Source: Bacteroidota bacterium (lineage in GTDB: Bacteria; Bacteroidota; Bacteroidia; Bacteroidales; UBA5342). Taken from it: a stretch of 41,089 bases of DNA. A program made the translations under genes and the position numbers. The notes beneath the pieces are model-generated. The model made no database searches. It was not told where the DNA came from and was given only the letters and a program-made list of their open reading frames with translations. This document shows, piece by piece, positions 34,800-41,089 of the stretch; positions within the stretch are counted from its first letter, which is position 1; each line of letters starts with the position of its first letter. Location: assembly GCA_003249935.1 (NCBI GenBank), contig QKHT01000087.1, positions 1 through 41,089 on the forward strand, in the 5' to 3' direction.

Positions 34800-35648
34800 A
34801 TGAAAGTATTGCATGAACCGGAGATTCGAACCATTTTGATTACGGGATGCTCGTCGGGCATTGGCAGAGGTATCGCCTCGGTTTTTATACAACAAGGCTG
34901 GAAGGTATTTGCCACAGCACGCAATCCGTTGGATATCATTGATTTTAGCCAAATGGGTGCCACAACACTGGCCCTTGACGTTACATCGGATGATTCGGTT
35001 AATGCGGCAGCAGAATATGTAACAAAAAAACATGGATCGCTCGATGTGCTTGTAAACAATGCCGGTTTCGGCATTTACGGCCCGCTCGAAGAGCTGCCTA
35101 TAGAGAAAGCTAAAAAACAGTTCGAAACCAATGTATTTGGTTTGGCCCGGGTAACCAATGCCTTTTTACCACTTTTGCGTCTGGGAAACCGACCCTTAAT
35201 CGTTAATATTTCGTCTGTTGCCGGATTGGCCGCCATGCCGCTTGGTGGTTGGTATTGTGCATCGAAATATGCTGTGGAGGCCCTTTCGGACACCTATCGA
35301 ACCGAGCTGCACAAGTTTGGCATTAAAACAGTTTTGGTTGAACCAGGACCGGTGGTAAGTAACTTTTCGAAAGTGGGGTTCAAATCGCTCGATTATTTGC
35401 CCAAAGAGAGCCAATATCCTGAATTGATGCAATTTATGGCCAATTGGAGACAACGGTCAAAATCGGGAAAGCCAAAAACGCCGGAAGATTTGGGACGACT
35501 GGTATTAAGAATTACAAGCCGAAGAAATCCCGGTGCACGTTATCTGTTTACAGGTACGGCATACCTTGTGTATTTTATGAGCCGGCTTTTGCCTGTGTGG
35601 CTGTTCGACAGAGTGATACTACATATTTTTAACAAAAAAACCAACTAA
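34800..35648 (+). CDS. Short-chain dehydrogenase/reductase
   Basis: A 282-residue NAD(P)-dependent oxidoreductase of the classical SDR family. It has the cofactor motif TGCSSGIGRG (about residues 15-24), LDVTSDDS, NNAGFGIYGPLEE, the catalytic serine in NISSVAG and the catalytic YCASK. The C-terminal extension fits retinol-dehydrogenase-like or lipid-modifying SDRs, but the substrate cannot be named. In-frame ATGs at 34752 and 34785 lie in the terminator hairpin or just after it, so 34800 is preferred. It ends one base before the methyltransferase start. Confidence 0.85.
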   Translation: MKVLHEPEIRTILITGCSSGIGRGIASVFIQQGWKVFATARNPLDIIDFSQMGATTLALDVTSDDSVNAAAEYVTKKHGSLDVLVNNAGFGIYGPLEELPIEKAKKQFETNVFGLARVTNAFLPLLRLGNRPLIVNISSVAGLAAMPLGGWYCASKYAVEALSDTYRTELHKFGIKTVLVEPGPVVSNFSKVGFKSLDYLPKESQYPELMQFMANWRQRSKSGKPKTPEDLGRLVLRITSRRNPGARYLFTGTAYLVYFMSRLLPVWLFDRVILHIFNKKTN

Positions 35649-35649
35649 C

Positions 35650-36408
35650 ATGAGCACATTCGATGCAGTTGCTGCCGATTGGGATATGCAACAACGCCAT
35701 ATTAACCGAACCAAAGCCATTACTGAGGTGTTTCGTAAAGCCACTACAACGCACAAAAGCATGCGGGCTTTGGAATTTGGTGCAGGAACCGGTTTGATGA
35801 GTTTTGAACTTGCTGCCGATTTTGCAGAAATTGTGATGATGGACAATTCGAAAGGCATGGTTGAAGTCATGCAAAAGAAAGTGGCCGAAAGTGGATTGAA
35901 CCACCTGAAACCGGTACTATTCGATATGGAAACCCATACACCCGAACTTGGGTTGTTTGACGTAATTTTTACGCAAATGGTGTTTCATCATGTGCATAAA
36001 ACCAACCACATGCTCGAAGCATTAGGAAAAATACTTAAACCAGGTGGAATTTTGGCGATTGCCGACTTGTATCCGGAAGATGGATCGTTTCATGGTTATG
36101 GGTTCGATGGTCACCTTGGCTTCGATCCTGAGAAATTAGGACAAGAAGCCCAAAAATTCGGGTTCAGCCAATATACACACCAACCATGTTACGAGCTACC
36201 TAAAGCAATGCCCGATGGTTCAACAAAAAACTTTCCGTTGTTTATGTTTGTGGCAACAAAAGCCGCCGGCGTATACTACCATTGCCTTAGTTGTGATTGG
36301 ACCGGCACGGCAGAGCAGGTTGAATTTGATGTAATTGAGACGTGTATGGGCCCCGACAAAACCGAAATGTGCCCTAAATGTGGCAGTTTAGATGTAAGGG
36401 AACGGTGA
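35650..36408 (+). CDS. SAM-dependent methyltransferase with C-terminal zinc ribbon
   Basis: A 252-residue protein. Residues 1 to about 200 form a class I methyltransferase domain with the SAM-binding LEFGAGTG (41-48), the acidic end of strand 2 in MMDNS (63-67) and KPGGILAIADLYPEDG after the active site. The last 45 residues hold two CxxC knuckles (C212, C215 and C241, C244) with one more cysteine (C232), a zinc ribbon or rubredoxin-like knuckle not usual in this methyltransferase family. The substrate is unknown. It overlaps functionally with the preceding SDR, which ends one base earlier. Confidence 0.8.
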   Translation: MSTFDAVAADWDMQQRHINRTKAITEVFRKATTTHKSMRALEFGAGTGLMSFELAADFAEIVMMDNSKGMVEVMQKKVAESGLNHLKPVLFDMETHTPELGLFDVIFTQMVFHHVHKTNHMLEALGKILKPGGILAIADLYPEDGSFHGYGFDGHLGFDPEKLGQEAQKFGFSQYTHQPCYELPKAMPDGSTKNFPLFMFVATKAAGVYYHCLSCDWTGTAEQVEFDVIETCMGPDKTEMCPKCGSLDVRER

Positions 36409-36421
36409 TTAAACTTATTAA

Positions 36422-38887
36422 TTACCCTTTTACATACACCCGTTTAACACGCTGAGAAATACCTGTAAGCACTTCGTAGGTAATGGTTTCCATTTGGTTG
36501 GCCACATCGTAAAGCGATATATTTGGTCCGAAAATTTCGACCTCATTGCCCACTTCGACTTCGATACCGGTAATATCTATCATACACAAATCCATACAAA
36601 TATTACCAACAAATGGAGCCAACTGACCATTTACCCATACACCACCACGCCGGTTACCCATTTTACGGTGCAAACCGTCGGCATACCCCACAGGCAAAGT
36701 GGCAATTACCGAATCGCGCATCAACAAACCTTTTCGGCCATAACCGACTGTTTCTGTTGCGGGCACATTACGAATTTGAGTTATCGTGGTTTTCCAGCAC
36801 CCAATAGGTTGTAATCCTTTGTCGGCCACAGCACTAATGCCATACAGCGCAATGCCGGGTCGCACCATTTCGTACTGATGGGCAGCAAATCGTTCAATAC
36901 CAGCTGAATTAAGAATGTGCCGATCGGGCAAATAGCCTACACAAGCCGAAATGGCCTGCACCATATTATCGAACCGTGCAATCTGGTTCATTGTAAATGC
37001 ATCTTTGTCGGCTTCGTCGGCGGCGGCAAGATGGCTGAACACCGAACTGATGCGCAAACCACTGCAATGGGTTATGGCATCGCACAAATCGTCGATCTGA
37101 TAAGATTCGAACCCAAGCCTGTGCATACCGGTATCGAGTTTTAGGTGAACCGGATAATTGGTTTGGCCATACGCTAAGGTGGCCTCGTTAAAGGCATACA
37201 ACTCTTCGAGGCTGTAAATACCCGGTTCGAGCCGATGATTCACCATAAGATCGAAACCAGCCACCTGCGGGGTCATAACCACTATGGGCATGGTAATACC
37301 GGCACGGCGCAACTCCACGCCTTCGTCGGCCACGGCAACCGCTAAATAATCGACACCATACCGCTGAAATAACCGCGACACCTCAAAAACGCCACTTCCA
37401 TAAGCAAAAGCCTTTACCATGGCCATAATTTTAGTCCCGGGTCGAAGCAAACTCCGAAGATATTGCAGATTTTGCAACAATGTATCGAGGTTCACCTCCA
37501 AAATCGTATTGTTACGGCGTGCTTCGAAACGTGCCACAATTTGCTCGAAACGAAAACGACGCGAACCTTTAATCAGGATAACCTCGTTGCGATAATCGGC
37601 CTCGCTGAATGCGTCGAGAAAATCGAGTGTATCGTTATAAAATAGCGTGCCTTGCGGAAGCAGGGGTGTCATTTCGGACAGAACAGAGCCAATGCAGATA
37701 ATGCGGTTTGGTTTGTGTGCATTAATAATACCGGCAATGCCGTTATTTTCCAAACTTAGCCCCGACACATCGCTAAGAATGAGTACTTCCTTTTTTGCCG
37801 CAGCTTTGGCTTGCTGATGTAATAATCCAAGGGCCAATTCGAGCGAGGCCGGATCGGCATTGTACGAATCGTCGATAATCAGGCAATTATTAATACCTTC
37901 CTTGAGTTCCAGCCGCATCGCAACAGGTTCAAGTTGGGCCACAACCTGCGCCACTTTTTCAACATCCAAACGAAGGAAAGAGGTCAGCGCAAGGCAGCCA
38001 AATACATTTTCGAGACTACCTTTATCGGTAAACGGTATTTTGTACTTAACCGGTTCGCCACCACGAAATGAGGTTTCGACCAAAGTAAAAACCTCGGGAT
38101 TTTCGATTGAAACGATCTGCAAATCGGCTGCATTGGAATAACCCCACGACACTTTTTCGCATCCGGCCAAAGGCATTTGTTTCAGTGCTTCAACCATATA
38201 TGTGTTGTCGAGTGGATAAATCAGCACCTTACTTTGCGCAAAAAGTTTAAGTTTTTCGCATGCTTTATGAGTGTACGATTCAAAATTTTCCTGATGTGCC
38301 GCCATAATATTGGTAATAATCCCAATTTCGGGCTGAACCATAGCAAAAAGCCGCTCCATTTCGCCGGGTTTTGAGATGCCGGCTTCGATAATGGCATATG
38401 AAGCACTTTCGTCGATATACGATAGCGATAGCGGTACGCCGATTTGCGAGTTATAGCTCTGTGGCGAGCGGTAAGTATTGGCAAAATGGTTCAGAATCCG
38501 AAACAACCACTCCTTAACAATTGTTTTACCGTTACTTCCGGTAATGCCGATAACTGTACCATGATAATTGAACCGAAAAACAGTGCCAATGGTTTGCAGC
38601 GCGGCCTGTGTATCGGCAACCACGGCAAAAATCTCATCCGGATCAACGGCCCCGACTATTTGCATATCACTTACAATAAAACACTTAACACCGCGACTGC
38701 GCGCCTCGCCAATATACCTGTGCCCATCGCGATTTGGACCTTTAAGTGCTACAAACACGCCATTTTTCGGATCGATAATGGTACGCGTGTCGATAAGGAC
38801 ATTCGAAATCTCCATATTTTGGGGATTGCCGATAACCTTTGCCCCAATGGCTTCAGCCACTACTTTAAACAACAACGTTTGCCGCAT
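36422..38887 (-). CDS. murF-alr: MurF-Alr fusion: D-Ala-D-Ala ligase of the UDP-MurNAc-tripeptide and alanine racemase
   Basis: An 821-residue bifunctional cytoplasmic enzyme of peptidoglycan synthesis. Residues 1 to about 455 are MurF, which adds D-Ala-D-Ala to UDP-MurNAc-tripeptide; the ATP loop is GITGSNGKT (114-122), followed by EAGISKPGEM and DDSYNADP. Residues of about 460-821 are alanine racemase, which makes D-alanine; the pyridoxal phosphate lysine is K492 in MVKAFAYGSG, and the second catalytic tyrosine lies in TVGYGRKG. This fusion is typical of Bacteroidota. It is the last gene of a four-gene operon, 5 bases after the GSCFA gene. Confidence 0.95.
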   Translation of the reverse strand: MRQTLLFKVVAEAIGAKVIGNPQNMEISNVLIDTRTIIDPKNGVFVALKGPNRDGHRYIGEARSRGVKCFIVSDMQIVGAVDPDEIFAVVADTQAALQTIGTVFRFNYHGTVIGITGSNGKTIVKEWLFRILNHFANTYRSPQSYNSQIGVPLSLSYIDESASYAIIEAGISKPGEMERLFAMVQPEIGIITNIMAAHQENFESYTHKACEKLKLFAQSKVLIYPLDNTYMVEALKQMPLAGCEKVSWGYSNAADLQIVSIENPEVFTLVETSFRGGEPVKYKIPFTDKGSLENVFGCLALTSFLRLDVEKVAQVVAQLEPVAMRLELKEGINNCLIIDDSYNADPASLELALGLLHQQAKAAAKKEVLILSDVSGLSLENNGIAGIINAHKPNRIICIGSVLSEMTPLLPQGTLFYNDTLDFLDAFSEADYRNEVILIKGSRRFRFEQIVARFEARRNNTILEVNLDTLLQNLQYLRSLLRPGTKIMAMVKAFAYGSGVFEVSRLFQRYGVDYLAVAVADEGVELRRAGITMPIVVMTPQVAGFDLMVNHRLEPGIYSLEELYAFNEATLAYGQTNYPVHLKLDTGMHRLGFESYQIDDLCDAITHCSGLRISSVFSHLAAADEADKDAFTMNQIARFDNMVQAISACVGYLPDRHILNSAGIERFAAHQYEMVRPGIALYGISAVADKGLQPIGCWKTTITQIRNVPATETVGYGRKGLLMRDSVIATLPVGYADGLHRKMGNRRGGVWVNGQLAPFVGNICMDLCMIDITGIEVEVGNEVEIFGPNISLYDVANQMETITYEVLTGISQRVKRVYVKG

Positions 38888-38892
38888 ATGCC

Positions 38893-39858
38893 TTATTCTT
38901 CAATATCGTTAAATATAACGCCCGGATGTTGCAATTCAAAATCACGGATTCGTTTTATTGTATTTGCCCTGTATGCCTTAAACTCATCAGATTCGCCATG
39001 CAGTGGCCTGTGATTAAGAGCCTGAACTAATTTTGAGACTTCATTCAAGCATTGCATGGTTTTGTCCGACATATACGTACTTTGCACTTTTTCCCAAATA
39101 TACGCCACAGCCAGGTCGTTGGGGTGAGCCAAATCCGTGTCATAAAATCGGTAGTCGCGTAAATCGTCCATAATAAGCTCGTAGGCTTCAAAATAGTGTG
39201 CATACGGCAACTGCCGGCAAAGCGATTCCACCGCCAGCAACAAAACCGACTTACTCAGTTGGTTTTCATGCGCACCATCCTTGAGGTGCCGCACCGGACT
39301 GACGGTAAAAACTACTTTAAGATTTGTGTTTTTAGTACGAATTTTTTGCAAAAGGTTCAACCAAACGGAAACAATTGCTTCGACTGTTAAGCGGTATCGG
39401 GTGAACCGGTCTTCGGGCAGTTTGTGGCAATTGGCCACTATTTTACCGCTTTTGTTTTCGCGATAAACCCAGGCTGTACCAAAGGTTACAAATAGCACAC
39501 TACACTGGTTCAACCAAAAATGCCCCCTTTGGTGTGCCGCAATCATATTTTCATACAGAACCTCCTTCGAAGGGGACGAAAACGAACCATGATGCGCCAA
39601 AGAGTACCATAAACCTTTGTGTTCACCAATTATTTCAGAGTAATCGGGGCAATTTGGCTGAGCCAGATCGTACAGCATATTGGCCACCGATACCGGATTG
39701 AACATTACACCATATGGATTAATTTGGGTGTTAAAGCGGCTCATTACAAAGCGATCGCCAATATTTTCGGCAAAACACGACCCCACAAACATGAGATGAT
39801 CGGAATAATCGATACCAAATGCCGATTTTGCCGGAATAATTTCGAATCTGAACTTCAT
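38893..39858 (-). CDS. GSCFA-domain protein
   Basis: A 321-residue cytoplasmic protein with the name-giving motif MFVGSCFAENIG (GSCFA at 26-30) near the N-terminus, an SGNH-hydrolase-like block with the nucleophile serine or cysteine in GSC. Later segments (FVTFGTAWVYREN, VFTVSPVRHLKDGAHENQLSK, YFEAYELIMDDLRDYRFY) follow the family. Homologues occur throughout Bacteroidota beside cell-wall genes, but the reaction is not known to me. It lies between a methyltransferase gene and murF-alr, with gaps of 3 and 5 bases. Confidence 0.88.
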   Translation of the reverse strand: MKFRFEIIPAKSAFGIDYSDHLMFVGSCFAENIGDRFVMSRFNTQINPYGVMFNPVSVANMLYDLAQPNCPDYSEIIGEHKGLWYSLAHHGSFSSPSKEVLYENMIAAHQRGHFWLNQCSVLFVTFGTAWVYRENKSGKIVANCHKLPEDRFTRYRLTVEAIVSVWLNLLQKIRTKNTNLKVVFTVSPVRHLKDGAHENQLSKSVLLLAVESLCRQLPYAHYFEAYELIMDDLRDYRFYDTDLAHPNDLAVAYIWEKVQSTYMSDKTMQCLNEVSKLVQALNHRPLHGESDEFKAYRANTIKRIRDFELQHPGVIFNDIEE

Positions 39859-39861
39859 TAA

Positions 39862-40653
39862 TTATATCATTTTAAAATGATTTCTGTTCCAATCGCTGTT
39901 TAAAAATACAATACCCATACTCCATAAATCTATGGTTACAAATACTTTGGAATGCGCCTTTATTTCGCGCCAGGCTTTTTGCATGCCTTCGGACCAGTAA
40001 ATATCGTCGACTATTATTACGGTGTGCTTATCTGCAAACTGCAACACTTCGTTAAAGTATTGCATTACAGGTTCGTATTGGTGATTTCCATCGATAAAGA
40101 CCATACCGGCAGTGCCCAGTTCTACTAACAACGGGTGCAATTCGGAACTGATATTGCCATTGATAATTTGAATGTTATTGAAATGGTTGGCTCTAAAAAT
40201 CGAACCGGCAAATCGGGCCACATGCGGACAGCCTTCGATGGTGTATACCGGAATGCCCGAATCGGCTTTGGCCATATGCATGGTGCTCAAACCCAACGAT
40301 GTACCTAATTCAATTACATTTACAGGCTTTAGGTATTGAACCATACGAAAAAACATACGGGCGTAACGCTTTGGCTTGGCCATTCGTCGTGCGATTTGCG
40401 AAATCGTATCGCTTTTAACGGCTCCAACAGCACTTCCAGCACCAAAATCGGTGACCGTTATCGGCGTATTGTCGCTGCGGAGTCGTTTGCGCATTTCGTC
40501 GAGAAATCCCCATGCATAATATTCCGAACGGTTGTATACAACCTTATCCACAAAATCGTAGACATTGGCCGACTGCACGCCATATCCGCGCGTATTTTTG
40601 GCTGATAATACAAATTTAAGCAGTGAAATTCCTTGTTTTAATAATTTAATCAT
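39862..40653 (-). CDS. Class I SAM-dependent methyltransferase
   Basis: A 263-residue methyltransferase. The SAM motif is NVIELGTSLGLSTMHMA (about residues 107-123), followed by YTIEGCPHVARFAG for strand 2, MVFIDGNHQYEPV, and VIIVDDIYWSEGMQKAWRE. The pattern IELGTSxGxST and the DDIYWSEGM segment resemble O-methyltransferase-type or sugar methyltransferases. The substrate is unknown. The open frame extends to a TTG at 40674 that would overlap the upstream gene; the ATG at 40653 avoids the overlap and is preferred. It is second in the operon with GSCFA and murF-alr. Confidence 0.78.
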   Translation of the reverse strand: MIKLLKQGISLLKFVLSAKNTRGYGVQSANVYDFVDKVVYNRSEYYAWGFLDEMRKRLRSDNTPITVTDFGAGSAVGAVKSDTISQIARRMAKPKRYARMFFRMVQYLKPVNVIELGTSLGLSTMHMAKADSGIPVYTIEGCPHVARFAGSIFRANHFNNIQIINGNISSELHPLLVELGTAGMVFIDGNHQYEPVMQYFNEVLQFADKHTVIIVDDIYWSEGMQKAWREIKAHSKVFVTIDLWSMGIVFLNSDWNRNHFKMI

Positions 40654-40666
40654 ATTCAGGATGGTT

Positions 40667-41050
40667 TTATTCAAATAGCGTTTCGTCGCGAATAAGCATC
40701 AAAATTGCAGAATGCGGCACGATAAGATATCTTTCATTATTAAATTCAATTTCGTGTGCAGCATTTTGCAGAAATATGGCAAGGTCGCCTACCCTTGCCT
40801 GAAGTGGCACATACCTTGCTTCGTCGCGTTGCTTTCTCCAAACCTCATCGTCATCGTTATTTGATGGGATTGCGTATCCGGGACCAATTTTTACAATATA
40901 CCCATTTTGGAGTTTTTCTTTTTCCTGAACCGAAGGCGGTAAAAACAGGCCCGATTTGGTTCTGCTGTCGGGATTTTTTGGCTTTATAAGCACTCGGTCT
41001 CCAACAATTACAAACTTACCTAAATCCTTTTCGTCAATTCTGATAGCCAT
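40667..41050 (-). CDS. GroES-like co-chaperone family protein
   Basis: A 127-residue protein with a Cpn10-like beta barrel: FVIVGDRVLIKPK near the N-terminus, SGLFLPPSVQEKEKLQNG at the position of the mobile loop, and GDLAIFLQNAAHEIEFNNERYLIVPHSAILMLI at the end. It is longer than true GroES (about 97 residues) because of an insertion with a WRKQRDE segment, and it is not next to groEL. It is probably a paralogue with its own role. It is first in the minus-strand operon. Confidence 0.8.
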   Translation of the reverse strand: MAIRIDEKDLGKFVIVGDRVLIKPKNPDSRTKSGLFLPPSVQEKEKLQNGYIVKIGPGYAIPSNNDDDEVWRKQRDEARYVPLQARVGDLAIFLQNAAHEIEFNNERYLIVPHSAILMLIRDETLFE

Positions 41051-41075
41051 AATAATAAAAATCCAAATTGTGATG

Positions 41076-41083
41076 CAAATATA
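41076..41083 (-). promoter_or_regulatory. Promoter -7 element (TATATTTG) of the GroES-like to murF-alr operon
   Basis: On the minus strand TATATTTG matches TAnnTTTG exactly, about 25 bases before the start codon at 41050. The -33 region lies beyond the end of the window. Confidence 0.55.
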
Positions 41084-41089
41084 ACGACT

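Overview
The window looks like chromosomal DNA of a Bacteroidota bacterium, most likely of the order Bacteroidales. Several features support this. Promoters have the Bacteroidota form (TTTG, about 19-20 bases, TAnnTTTG). The first gene ends in a type IX secretion sorting domain. MurF and Alr are fused, the E1 alpha and beta subunits of a 2-oxoacid dehydrogenase are fused, a GSCFA-domain protein is present, and there is a compact V-type ATPase operon with a DUF2764 gene. No tRNA, rRNA, CRISPR array, phage gene or complete insertion sequence was seen.

Layout. Positions 1-2.8 kb hold a secreted beta-helix glycosidase resembling GH49 dextranase/isopullulanase. Positions 2.9-5.9 kb hold an arsR-arsE-arsF-arsG-[2Fe-2S]-arsP operon that looks like an organoarsenical or thiol-redox resistance module. 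Positions 6.2-7.4 kb hold a PchB-like chorismate mutase paired with a DRE-TIM aldolase-family enzyme. Positions 7.5-8.3 kb hold a broken arsenate reductase with a perfect promoter, followed by a C_GCAxxG_C_C redox protein. A GH3 beta-glucosidase follows (8.4-10.6 kb), then a gene-poor stretch that appears to encode a small RNA on the minus strand (about 10825-10912). pyrH, frr and a BamA/TamA-like barrel occupy 11.1-13.6 kb.

Aspartokinase, a small DNA-binding protein and a PAP2 phosphatase lie on the minus strand (13.6-16.2 kb). A tight operon of a TPR/PD40/SPOR-like protein, NfeD and flotillin-like FloA covers 16.4-20.3 kb. On the minus strand at 20.4-24.4 kb are the E1 fusion and an MlaE/MlaF lipid ABC transporter. 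Then come an acyltransferase remnant, an intact subclass B1 metallo-beta-lactamase, and a lipoprotein (24.8-26.9 kb). The V-ATPase operon E-DUF2764-A-B-D-I-K (27.2-34.7 kb) has the sodium-ligand residues in its K ring subunit. An SDR oxidoreductase and a zinc-ribbon-tailed methyltransferase follow. The window closes with a minus-strand operon of GroES-like protein, methyltransferase, GSCFA protein and MurF-Alr.

The strongest candidates for something new are the minus-strand small RNA, whose sequence is complementary to a translation start of the form AACCTATGAAAAAA; the extended arsEFG-arsP operon; the chromosomal B1 beta-lactamase; and the DUF2764 protein, which sits where a V-ATPase stalk subunit would be expected.
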